From positions 1 through 25,386 of the forward strand of contig JAEWPQ010000008.1 in NCBI GenBank assembly GCA_023460575.1: DNA of 25,386 bases, given 5' to 3'. Shown here piece by piece: positions 17,193-22,936 of the stretch (positions are counted from its first letter, which is position 1; each line of letters starts with the position of its first letter). The translations under genes and the position numbers were made by a program. The notes beneath the pieces were generated by a model, which saw only the letters and a program-made list of their open reading frames with translations, had not been told where the DNA came from and made no database searches. The DNA is from Bacillota bacterium (GTDB lineage Bacteria > Bacillota > Clostridia > Lachnospirales > Lachnospiraceae).

Positions 17193-17894
17193 TTATTCAC
17201 TCTCCTGGAGTTCATCCTCATATTTTCCGTATTTTTTGTATTTTCCATAGTATCTGCCGCTATCCAGATTGACATTATTCAAAATCACTCCGAGAATACG
17301 GCAGCCGCTTTTCTCCAGCTGTTTTTTTATCTTCTGTTCAACGCGGTAGCTTACCTTTCCGCTTTCAATAACAAGAACCGCTCCGTCACAGTGGTTGGCA
17401 ATGATGGCTCCGTCAATCAGATTCATCATGGGAGGTGTGTCGATGATAATATAGTCATATTCTGCTCTAACCGCCTGTATCAGCAATGAAAAAACAGGTT
17501 CCTCCAAAAGTTCTGCCGGATTGGGAGAATAAGGACCGGAAAATACAATGTTTAAGTTATTTAAATTTGTTTCATATATAATTTCTTCTTTATTTTTTTG
17601 CCCGCTGAGAAATTGGGATAACCCATTCACTTCCTTATCAAGCTGATATCTTGAAACCATGACCGATTTTCTGATATCTGCATCAATTAAGAGAACGTTC
17701 TTTCCAATTTGAGCCAGAGAGGAAGCCAGTGAAAAAGACATACTGGATTTTCCTTCATTTGGAAATGCACTTTCTAACATAATGACCTTTATATTACTTC
17801 CGCAAAATTGAATATTTGTTCTTAAAGTCTTAATCGCTTCCTCATAGCTATAATTTCCTTTCTTTAGATTTGCCAGGTTCACTGAATTTCTCAT
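17193..17894 (-). CDS. cpsD: Bacterial tyrosine kinase CpsD/YwqD type
   Basis: 233 residues. P-loop ATPase with Walker A (SAFPNEGKSS, 42-51), the BY-kinase Walker A' (LLIDADIRKS, 68-77) and Walker B (YIIIDTPP, 148-155). The C-terminus carries the tyrosine cluster that is autophosphorylated, Y215, Y216, Y219, Y222 and Y225 (RYYGKYKKYGKYEDE). In Bacillota the kinase is separate from its membrane activator, here encoded by the gene immediately upstream, whose end it overlaps by 47 bases. It controls chain length and export by cycling between phosphorylated and unphosphorylated forms. GGAGGGG lies about ten bases before the ATG. Confidence 0.95.
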   Translation of the reverse strand: MRNSVNLANLKKGNYSYEEAIKTLRTNIQFCGSNIKVIMLESAFPNEGKSSMSFSLASSLAQIGKNVLLIDADIRKSVMVSRYQLDKEVNGLSQFLSGQKNKEEIIYETNLNNLNIVFSGPYSPNPAELLEEPVFSLLIQAVRAEYDYIIIDTPPMMNLIDGAIIANHCDGAVLVIESGKVSYRVEQKIKKQLEKSGCRILGVILNNVNLDSGRYYGKYKKYGKYEDELQESE

Positions 17895-18657
17895 GTTTTA
17901 TTGTCCCCTCCTTCTTTTTGTCCGTTTTTTTCTTCCAGAATTTATGTGTTATTTTTTGGGCAGGAGAACCTTCCCGGTTGGGAACAACAGCAAGTACTGT
18001 CAGTCCCAGATAACGTTCGGCATCCTCTTCAGTGCGAATGGTATCATCTATGATTACGCCGGCTGTCAGCACTGCCAAAATAAAGAACATGCCGGCCGCA
18101 GCTCCAATCATGGCATTTTTTTTGTTATCAGGTCCTGTCTTGACCGAAGGTACTTCTCCGTCTTCAAAAATTTTAGGCTGCACCATTTCCATCATGTCAC
18201 CAATATAGTCAGATGCAGTCAGGGCAATCTCATCTACGATTTTTTTTGCCTGTTCCGGATCCGTATCCTGGACTGCCAATGTAAGTATGCGGGTATCTGT
18301 GGGATTGGTTACACTGATTTTATTCTTTAAATCTTTATATGACATGTTAAGCCCCAGTGATTTTACTACCTTTTCCATTACCGGCCGGCTGGTTATCAGG
18401 ATTTTGTAGTCCTTTGTCAGCTGACTGCCAACCTGCAAATCAGCCAGCGAAGTCATTGAAGATTCCTTTGAAAGAACATAGAGCATAGCCGTAGATGTAT
18501 ACTGAGGCGTTAAAACATATGTGCTGTAAACTCCTGCACCGATGCCGGATAACAGGGTTATAATAATAATCAGCCACAGCTTCCGTTTTAATTTGTAAAA
18601 CAATTCCAATAAGTCAATTTGAATCTCCTGGTTATCATCCATGTTATTTGTTCTCAT
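17848..18657 (-). CDS. cpsC: Wzz-like chain-length determinant / BY-kinase activator
   Basis: 269 residues with the CpsC/YwqC (PF02706) plan: a short cytoplasmic N-terminus (IDLLELFYKLKRK), a membrane helix at about 27-48, an extracellular domain, a second helix at about 182-204, and a cytoplasmic tail that starts DDTIRTEEDAERYLGLTVLAVVP and ends in a lysine-rich stretch which would activate the kinase. AGGAG lies five bases before the ATG, which overlaps the stop of cpsB as ATGA, so the two are translationally coupled. It sets polymer length with the kinase and phosphatase. Confidence 0.95.
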   Translation of the reverse strand: MRTNNMDDNQEIQIDLLELFYKLKRKLWLIIIITLLSGIGAGVYSTYVLTPQYTSTAMLYVLSKESSMTSLADLQVGSQLTKDYKILITSRPVMEKVVKSLGLNMSYKDLKNKISVTNPTDTRILTLAVQDTDPEQAKKIVDEIALTASDYIGDMMEMVQPKIFEDGEVPSVKTGPDNKKNAMIGAAAGMFFILAVLTAGVIIDDTIRTEEDAERYLGLTVLAVVPNREGSPAQKITHKFWKKKTDKKKEGTIKHEKFSEPGKSKERKL

Positions 18658-19382
18658 TTGTACTCCTGTTTATTATTCTCTTTTTTCAGTAAATTCAGGG
18701 CATAATTACCTGTCAGACTTTGATACATTTCCAGACTGCAGTTTTTTTTAATCCATAGCAATGCTTTTTCTATCTCAGGTGTCCTCTCATTTAAGTGATG
18801 CATATCGGTTCCCAGCATGTGTATGTGTCCCTGCTGTATCTGAAGCCTGCACCAGCGGACCTGTCTGTTAAACAGGCTTCCGGTAATACTGCAGTAATTC
18901 ATCTGCAGTATGCAGCCGGAATTGATCAGCTCCTTAACCCTTCCATTCTCACGCAGGCAGAGGTAACGCTCCATGTGGGCAAGTATGGGGACGTATCGGG
19001 CCAATATTATTTTCCGAAGGCCCTGAAACAATCTGGAATAGGCAATCAAAGGCGGAAATTCGATCAGCACATAATGACTTTCGCACATGGTAAACGCCCT
19101 TTTTTCTTTTAAATCCTCCAATATATCCTCACAGTACAGGATTTCCTGTCCCAGGTATATATTGAAACGTTTATGTATTTTACGGGCTTCCCGCTGCAGC
19201 TTTCTGCTCAATTCAATAATCTTTTCCGGATCTTGTCCCCTTTTATAATGAGGAGTAACTATAATCTTTCTAATCCCCTGGCTATAAGCCATCTTAAGCA
19301 TGGCCTTCGCCTCTTCCATATCGGCAGCCCCGTCATCAATTCCGGGAAGGACATGCGCATGAATATCAATGATTTCCTGCAT
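18654..19382 (-). CDS. cpsB: Protein-tyrosine phosphatase, PHP type (CpsB/YwqE)
   Basis: 242 residues from the ATG at 19382, which has AGGAG seven bases upstream; a GTG-led extension to 19409 has no ribosome site. The PHP-domain metal ligands are visible: DIHAHVLPGIDDGA (6-19), TPHY (43-46), GQEI, LAHMERY and GTDMHHLNER near the end. It removes phosphate from the CpsD tyrosine tail in a manganese-dependent reaction. It is the first gene of the polysaccharide operon, so its leader (19383-19453) and the invertible segment beyond it are where transcription of the whole operon is decided. Confidence 0.94.
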   Translation of the reverse strand: MQEIIDIHAHVLPGIDDGAADMEEAKAMLKMAYSQGIRKIIVTPHYKRGQDPEKIIELSRKLQREARKIHKRFNIYLGQEILYCEDILEDLKEKRAFTMCESHYVLIEFPPLIAYSRLFQGLRKIILARYVPILAHMERYLCLRENGRVKELINSGCILQMNYCSITGSLFNRQVRWCRLQIQQGHIHMLGTDMHHLNERTPEIEKALLWIKKNCSLEMYQSLTGNYALNLLKKENNKQEYK

Positions 19383-19447
19383 CTCATCACTCCTTTTTGT
19401 TACAGTCAATAATCAGCGCTGGTGTACTCTTTCATAAATACAAAAAG

Positions 19448-19475
19448 AGGTAACATAATGTAAATTATGTTACCT
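19448..19475. repeat. Left inverted-repeat site of the invertible segment
   Basis: The 18 bases CATAATGTAAATTATGTT at 19454-19471 reappear in reverse complement at 19710-19727. This copy is itself a near-perfect palindrome: arms AGGTAACATAAT (19448-19459) and ATTATGTTACCT (19464-19475) around the asymmetric centre GTAA. Twelve-base arms around a short asymmetric core are what a tyrosine recombinase needs: two monomers bind the arms and the core sets direction. In a transcript reaching cpsB from beyond this point it would also fold into a strong hairpin about 65 bases before the gene. Confidence 0.85.
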
Positions 19476-19528
19476 GAATAGGGTATATTTTCTAATATTG
19501 GATAAATTTGGTATGTTTTTAGGTAAAT

Positions 19529-19556
19529 AAAAAAGCATGAATTTAGATTTTCATGC
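19529..19556 (-). terminator. Intrinsic terminator inside the invertible segment
   Basis: Read on the minus strand, GCATGAA, an 8-base loop and TTCATGC are followed directly by six T residues. The stem is only seven base pairs and AT-rich, so it may be partial. In this orientation it would stop transcripts coming from the recombinase gene before they reach cpsB. After inversion it would face the opposite way, leaving the operon unobstructed. Confidence 0.6.
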
Positions 19557-19636
19557 CTTGGCTAATACCATACCTGGTTTTTATTGAGATTAATTACCAT
19601 ATTTTACCAATTTATACAAAAATTTCTAATTTTCTC

Positions 19637-19665
19637 TTGTAAATCTTTAGTTTATGTATTATATT
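19637..19665 (+). promoter_or_regulatory. Sigma-A-like promoter within the invertible segment (points away from the operon)
   Basis: TTGTAA (19637-19642) and TATATT (19660-19665) are separated by exactly 17 bases, matching the consensus in 4 of 6 and 5 of 6 positions. It is the best hexamer pair I found between the repeats on either strand. As drawn it would start an RNA near 19672 running antisense through the recombinase gene. After inversion it would sit at about 19516-19544 pointing at cpsB, giving a leader of roughly 130 bases. Confidence 0.55.
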
Positions 19666-19697
19666 AAGAATGTAGTAAGAATTTATTTGCGGTATTT

Positions 19698-20588
19698 CTA
19701 ACTATTGCAAACATAATTTACATTATGATTCTCAAATTTACTGTAATCATATACCAGACCCAGCTTTGATATGAGCTTTTGATGTTCTTCCCCTGTAGTT
19801 GCCGTATAAATCCGGGTGGTTTCAATGCTGGAATGACCAAGAACCTCCGCCAGGCGTAATAAATTCTTCTCCAGGCGATAAAAAATAAACGCAAACAGAT
19901 GACGTAAATTATGAGGAAATACTTTTTTCTCGTCAACATTTGCCTTATGGCAGAGACCTTTCATCTTTTTCCAGATAATTGTCCGATTAATCGGAGAATT
20001 TGTCTTTGAAAGGAATATTGGACCTGATTCTATTTTCTGTGAAACGCAGTAAGATCTTAAAATCTTAATAAGCTGCTTCGGTATAAATATAACCCTTACT
20101 TTTCCTTTATTATTGATCTGTGCATACCCTGCTTTCAGTGACTGCACAGTAATAAACTGCAGTTCACTGACTCTTATTCCAGTGCTGCATATAGTCTGCA
20201 TCAAAAGGCTCAGCTGAATATCCCCTGCTTCTTTTGCTGCCACAATCAGATTTTCATATTCTTTTTTCGTCAAACATGTCTCTTTTTTACAAAATAAAGT
20301 TTTCTGGATCTTAAACTGACGAACTTTACATTCAAACCATCCGGCATATTCCAAAAAACGATTTAAAGCAACTATCATAGAATTCGCACTTGATACCTGG
20401 TAATTATTTTTTAAGTATTCCTTATAATCAATTACCTTTTTTTTCTCAATCACTTTATCTCCTGATAAAAAATTATAGAACTTTTTTATATCTCTTTTAT
20501 ATTTTTCTATTGTCAATTTTGCCTTTTCTTCTTCATATAAATAATCTTCATACTGTTTCATAAGTTCTATCGTCAATATTCTCTCCAT
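19698..20588 (-). CDS. Tyrosine site-specific recombinase (probable promoter invertase)
   Basis: 296 residues, the length of XerC/D-like and invertase-type integrases. The N-terminal SAM-like core-binding domain spans about 1-95 and the catalytic domain about 105-280. All catalytic residues are visible: R139 in TGIRVSEL, K163 in the beta-hairpin NNKGKVRV, H226 and R229 in PHNLRHLFA, H252 in LGHSS and the nucleophile Y261 in TTRIYT. AAGGAG lies five bases before the ATG. There is no accessory excisionase, phage gene or tRNA nearby, so a resident inversion enzyme is more likely than a phage or ICE integrase. The C-terminus (HNVNYVCNS) is encoded by the right inverted repeat. It probably depends on the promoter module at 20696-20735. 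Confidence 0.92.
   Translation of the reverse strand: MERILTIELMKQYEDYLYEEEKAKLTIEKYKRDIKKFYNFLSGDKVIEKKKVIDYKEYLKNNYQVSSANSMIVALNRFLEYAGWFECKVRQFKIQKTLFCKKETCLTKKEYENLIVAAKEAGDIQLSLLMQTICSTGIRVSELQFITVQSLKAGYAQINNKGKVRVIFIPKQLIKILRSYCVSQKIESGPIFLSKTNSPINRTIIWKKMKGLCHKANVDEKKVFPHNLRHLFAFIFYRLEKNLLRLAEVLGHSSIETTRIYTATTGEEHQKLISKLGLVYDYSKFENHNVNYVCNS
19710..19727. repeat. Right inverted-repeat site, inside the recombinase coding sequence
   Basis: Reverse complement of the 18-base left site. Its own inner palindrome is shorter (CATAAT, centre TTAC, ATTATG) because the flanks differ from the left site. It lies within the last codons of the recombinase gene, encoding HNVNYV, so it is under protein-coding constraint as well as serving as a recombination site. 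Confidence 0.82.
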
Positions 20589-20695
20589 GTCTTCTCCTTA
20601 GGTTGTATTAAAATATAGTCGACTTTATAGATAATAGATTAACAACAACTCCTTTCAATTGAATTATTTCTAAATTAAGTGTTTTTATTCCCCTA

Positions 20696-20735
20696 TACTA
20701 TATAAACGAAATAGATATAAATTGATAACACTTTT
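20696..20735 (-). promoter_or_regulatory. Putative ECF-sigma promoter of the recombinase gene (module B)
   Basis: On the minus strand, AAAAGTGTTA is followed after exactly 17 bases by CGTTTATATAGTA. The same two blocks with the same spacing occur at 21407-21446. A CGT-initial -10 element at this distance from a conserved -35 element fits extracytoplasmic-function sigma promoters, and an ECF sigma gene lies about 1.4 kb upstream. The -35 block lies in a dyad, ATTGATAA, five bases, TTATCAAT (20721-20741), which could bind a further regulator. Predicted leader to the recombinase ATG: about 100 bases. Confidence 0.65.
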
Positions 20736-20795
20736 ATCAATAAACATTTCATAAACTCACTATTAATAAATTATAAATATTTTTTAGAGTACGTC

Positions 20796-20843
20796 AAAAA
20801 ATCAGTCGAACTATCTGAAAAGACAGGCCGGCTGATTTTTTTT
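20796..20843 (-). terminator. Intrinsic terminator after the secreted-protein gene
   Basis: Read on the minus strand, AATCAGCCG and CGACTGATT pair (one G-U) around a roughly 20-base loop, flanked by an A run on one side and TTTTTT on the other. The A and T flanks make it usable in both directions. It separates the secreted-protein gene from the recombinase promoter, so the recombinase needs its own promoter. Confidence 0.75.
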
Positions 20844-20922
20844 GTTAAAAAGAAAAGGAGCATTGCTCATGAAATGAAATCGTAAAGATTTCACTCATTT
20901 TGCAACACCCCGTCAATACTTT

Positions 20923-21372
20923 TTATTTTGCATAATTTTCAAAATAACCGGACACTGTCTCACCAACTCCATTACGATATACCGTAGCAGTAATAGTCAG
21001 CCGATACGTATAACCTCTTGACACGTAATATCTGCCATCAAAGATCAGCCTGTTACCTGCCACATTTAAGTTGTTCCACGTTTTTACAGTGGTATAGGTA
21101 CCGTTTGAATTTTTTCTGGACAGTACCGCAGTGCCAGTTATATTCTTTACGTCTGACCAACCTTGCACACAAGCGCCGCAAATAGCCTTGCTTCCATCAA
21201 ATGAAAGGTTGATATCAATAGATGAAGTGCTGGACCACCGGGCTGCCGGAAGATCTAAAGTATTAACCGGCACATTGGAATAATCGGTTGAGGCAAACGC
21301 ATCCCCTCCCATCAGGAAACAGGAAATGACGAGACACATAATAAAGGTACATTTTTTCACTTTTACAAACAT
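20923..21372 (-). CDS. Small secreted protein of unknown function, possibly ECF-sigma controlled
   Basis: 149 residues. A clear signal peptide: basic start (MFVKVKK), hydrophobic core 8-23 and a probable cleavage after AFA27. The mature part is about 122 residues, rich in Ser, Thr, Asn and aromatic residues, with alternating patterns (SSIDINLSFDG, TAVLSRKNSNGTYTTVKTW, YTYRLTITATVYRNG) that suggest a beta-sandwich; one CxxC pair (C65, C68) lies in KAICGACVQG. No lipobox, LPXTG motif or membrane anchor, so it is probably released or held by cell-wall contacts. I recognise the general type of small secreted Clostridia proteins but cannot name a function. GGAGG lies six bases before the ATG, and the promoter module at 21407-21446 is immediately upstream. 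Confidence 0.82.
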   Translation of the reverse strand: MFVKVKKCTFIMCLVISCFLMGGDAFASTDYSNVPVNTLDLPAARWSSTSSIDINLSFDGSKAICGACVQGWSDVKNITGTAVLSRKNSNGTYTTVKTWNNLNVAGNRLIFDGRYYVSRGYTYRLTITATVYRNGVGETVSGYFENYAK

Positions 21373-21406
21373 ATTTATCCTCCTTTTTTTATAAAATAAT
21401 AACCTC

Positions 21407-21446
21407 TACTATATAAACGTCATAGTTAAAAAATAGTAACACTTTT
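21407..21446 (-). promoter_or_regulatory. Putative ECF-sigma promoter of the secreted-protein gene (module A)
   Basis: AAAAGTGTTA, 17 bases, CGTTTATATAGTA on the minus strand, identical in both blocks and in spacing to the module before the recombinase gene. The 17-base spacers are mostly different, which argues for conserved function and not for a recent duplication. The -10 block ends 34 bases before the ATG, leaving a leader of about 28 bases with a good ribosome site. Confidence 0.68.
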
Positions 21447-21448
21447 CC

Positions 21449-21471
21449 GAAAAATAATTAAATTATTTTTC
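21449..21471. repeat. Near-all-AT perfect palindrome at the end of the sigma operon
   Basis: GAAAAATAATT and AATTATTTTTC flank a single A: eleven-base perfect arms. It covers the stop codon of the anti-sigma-like gene and lies three bases from the -35 block of module A. It could be a weak terminator for the sigma operon or an operator for the next promoter; AT-only sequence also makes chance symmetry more likely. Confidence 0.5.
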
Positions 21472-22167
21472 CAGACTTTTACCCATGCGGATTAATTCAT
21501 CGCTGTTTATATTTGATGTCAATTCAAAAACAATATCATGTGATTTCCAAAGAAGTACATTGAAATTATCACCCTTCACTGCTTTAAACAGATATGCTGT
21601 ATTACCAGAAATATCGACTTCTGTATAATTTGTATTTTCATTGTCAATCAATGCCGTTCCTTCTTCAGCCTTTCTCTGCTTTAATACAATCTCAATATCT
21701 GACTCATTGGAATATACAAGCAAGGCAGAATTCCCATAAAGCTCCTCTGATATCTTTTTATAACCTTCCGGCAGATATGCTGGCCTGTAAATATCCATTT
21801 GCTGCCCGTCAGCTGAAGAATCATGAAACTGGATTTGTGTATATTTTCCAAACTGATTAACAAAGGTATTGAGTATTACATTTCTGGTTGCCTCAACGCT
21901 GAGCAGTGTGACAGACGACAGAACAATGATTACCATAAAGCATGCAGCTATTTTACGGTTACTTTTTACAAAGTACCTTATTTTAGACTTGATCTTCTGT
22001 TTAAAAATCAACTTTTTTATTCGTTTGTCCAACTCCGCAGACGTTGGAAATTTCTCATTTAATTCTTTATTGAAGGGCAATGCATCCATTTCATCTCTCA
22101 GCGCATCAGATATGGCTGCTTTTAACAGCGAATCAAACAATTCTTTATTTCGATCTTCACTGGTCAC
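21463..22167 (-). CDS. Membrane-anchored anti-sigma-like protein (DUF4367)
   Basis: 234 residues. The N-terminal 70 residues are charged and cytoplasmic, with a single membrane helix at about 73-91 (IAACFMVIIVLSSVTLLSV) and an external domain matching the DUF4367 pattern (YRPAYLPEGYKKISEE...ALLVYSN...IEIVLKQRK...NTAYLFKAV...NVLLWKSHDIVFELTS). DUF4367 proteins commonly sit beside ECF sigma genes, with the cytoplasmic part holding the sigma factor and the outer part sensing envelope state. There is no zinc-binding HxxxCxxC anti-sigma motif. It starts at a GTG (22167) with GGGAGGGAG upstream and overlaps the sigma gene by 11 bases. The anti-sigma role is inferred from topology and context. Confidence 0.85.
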   Translation of the reverse strand: MTSEDRNKELFDSLLKAAISDALRDEMDALPFNKELNEKFPTSAELDKRIKKLIFKQKIKSKIRYFVKSNRKIAACFMVIIVLSSVTLLSVEATRNVILNTFVNQFGKYTQIQFHDSSADGQQMDIYRPAYLPEGYKKISEELYGNSALLVYSNESDIEIVLKQRKAEEGTALIDNENTNYTEVDISGNTAYLFKAVKGDNFNVLLWKSHDIVFELTSNINSDELIRMGKSLEK

Positions 22168-22711
22168 TGTAAACTCCCTCCCTTTTTAATTCTTTCTTCA
22201 GAGCTTTACGTGCCCTGCTAAGGCGCATTTTAGCATTCTCCGTACTGATACCCAGTATCTTACCTATTTCTTCAAATGAGCAATCAAATTCTACTTTCAG
22301 ATAAAGAATATCCGAATAACTTTTTTTAAGATTACCTATACAGCATTTTATTTTATCACAGGCTTCCTTAACTGAATAATTATCAAAAGCCGGTTCTTCA
22401 TAACTTAAACCATAATCATCTTCCTCCAAAGGTACTATTTGTTTCTTCTTCTGTTTTCGGAGCATGTCAATCGCAACGTTTCTCACTATAATAACGACGA
22501 ACCCCCTCGTTTGGTAACAGTCTACTATATTAATTTTTTCAAGATTGTCAATTATTTTTATAAATGCTTCTGATACCGCATCTTCTGCAAGATGCACTTC
22601 ATTTAAGATCGTGTTGGCTATGTAAAGCATTGTTCCGCTGTATAGTTCATAAATCTCGGTTACTTTATCCCGATCTCTTTCATTTTCAAGCGTCATTATG
22701 AAAGCAAGCAA
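22157..22711 (-). CDS. ECF-type RNA polymerase sigma factor
   Basis: 184 residues with sigma region 2 at about 20-88 (YELYSGTMLYIANTIL, HLAEDAVSEAFIKII, FVVIIVRNVAIDMLRKQ) and region 4 at about 125-178 (NLKKSYSDILYLKVEFDCSFEEIGKILGISTENAKMRLSRARKAL), including the DNA-recognition helix; regions 1 and 3 are absent, as in ECF factors. Initiation is most likely at the TTG at 22711, which has AAGGAGG eight bases upstream; the in-frame ATG at 22696 is too far from that site. It is co-transcribed with the DUF4367 partner. Its likely targets in the window are the two identical promoter modules before the secreted-protein and recombinase genes. Confidence 0.93.
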   Translation of the reverse strand: MLAFIMTLENERDRDKVTEIYELYSGTMLYIANTILNEVHLAEDAVSEAFIKIIDNLEKINIVDCYQTRGFVVIIVRNVAIDMLRKQKKKQIVPLEEDDYGLSYEEPAFDNYSVKEACDKIKCCIGNLKKSYSDILYLKVEFDCSFEEIGKILGISTENAKMRLSRARKALKKELKREGVYSDQ

Positions 22712-22764
22712 CTTTTTTTCCTCCTTGGTATGTAACCATGTATTAGATCTGATATATGAAGTAA

Positions 22765-22770
22765 ATTATA
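22765..22770 (-). promoter_or_regulatory. Possible -10 element of the sigma-factor operon
   Basis: A perfect TATAAT on the minus strand, about 54 bases before the TTG start of the sigma gene. I see no good -35 hexamer at 16 to 18 bases, and the ECF-type module found downstream is not present here. The operon may therefore be expressed from a weak housekeeping promoter and not be strongly autoregulated. Confidence 0.3.
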
Positions 22771-22854
22771 CTATACTTTTCGTATTCCAACCATACCTAA
22801 AATCAAGGCGGTCTACAGGCTTAAATTTAACATCTTAATGAAATAGCTGCTATC

Positions 22855-22906
22855 AAAAAAAGAGCCGATAACCACATTTTACTTATGCGTGTCATCGTGC
22901 TCTTTC
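22855..22906 (-). terminator. Intrinsic terminator after the flavoprotein gene
   Basis: On the minus strand GAAAGAGC pairs with GCTCTTT, continued inward by a second imperfect stem (CGATGACAC with GTGGTTATCG), and is followed by a run of T residues. It closes the flavoprotein transcription unit 31 bases after its stop and insulates the sigma-factor operon. Confidence 0.7.
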
Positions 22907-22936
22907 AGTACTAAAATATTTATTTAATCTCTGTAA

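Larger units (their letters stand above)
19383..19697. other. Intergenic control region of the polysaccharide operon
   Basis: This 315-base AT-rich gap separates the recombinase gene from cpsB. It holds the left inverted repeat, almost all of the invertible segment, one good promoter on the plus strand and one intrinsic terminator on the minus strand, each listed separately. The 71 bases next to cpsB (19383-19453) contain only the cpsB ribosome site, a TTGACT hexamer too close to the gene to be useful, and an AGCGCT palindrome. I found no coding potential and no recognisable riboswitch. Confidence 0.7.
19454..19727. promoter_or_regulatory. Putative invertible promoter segment (phase-variation switch)
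   Basis: Two identical 18-base sequences in opposite orientation (19454-19471 and 19710-19727) enclose 238 bases. The enclosed part carries a sigma-A-like promoter on the plus strand (19637-19665) and an intrinsic terminator on the minus strand. A tyrosine recombinase gene abuts one side and the first gene of a long polysaccharide operon the other, the standard arrangement of invertible promoters in gut bacteria. The core of the left site reads GTAA and of the right site TTAC, so recombination would invert, not delete, the DNA. In the orientation present, the promoter points away from the operon and the terminator faces it, so I infer OFF. Inversion is inferred; only one orientation is visible. 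Confidence 0.82.
20589..20922. other. AT-rich intergenic region upstream of the recombinase gene
   Basis: 334 bases, very AT-rich. From right to left it contains a possible 17-codon reading frame (20845-20898, not trusted), the terminator of the secreted-protein gene (20796-20843), a featureless AT stretch, the promoter module with its dyad (20692-20741), and a leader of about 100 bases with two short palindromes, TTCAATTGAA at 20655-20664 and AGTCGACT just before the recombinase ribosome site. No gene of ordinary size is present. Confidence 0.65.

Noticed and set aside
19658..19663. A perfect leftward TATAAT inside the invertible segment, which could make the present orientation ON
   Set aside because: There is no acceptable -35 hexamer at 16 to 18 bases, and any transcript from it would meet the terminator at 19529-19556 before cpsB. 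The same applies to the leftward TATAAA at 19611-19616, whose nearest TTTACA is 21 bases away.
19904..19913. A third partial copy of the inverted repeat (GTAAATTATG)
   Set aside because: It encodes part of the conserved HNLRH catalytic motif of the recombinase, so the match is explained by the protein; it lacks the rest of the site.
19698..20588. The recombinase as an integrase of a prophage, ICE or integron
   Set aside because: There is no excisionase, phage or conjugation gene, tRNA or attachment-type direct repeat nearby, and the adjacent inverted repeats fit inversion better.
20845..20898. A 17-codon reading frame (minus strand, ATG at 20898) between the secreted-protein gene and its terminator
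   Set aside because: It is too short to judge, has only a GGGGTG upstream, and falls in a region of overlapping short dyads; no second line of evidence supports translation.
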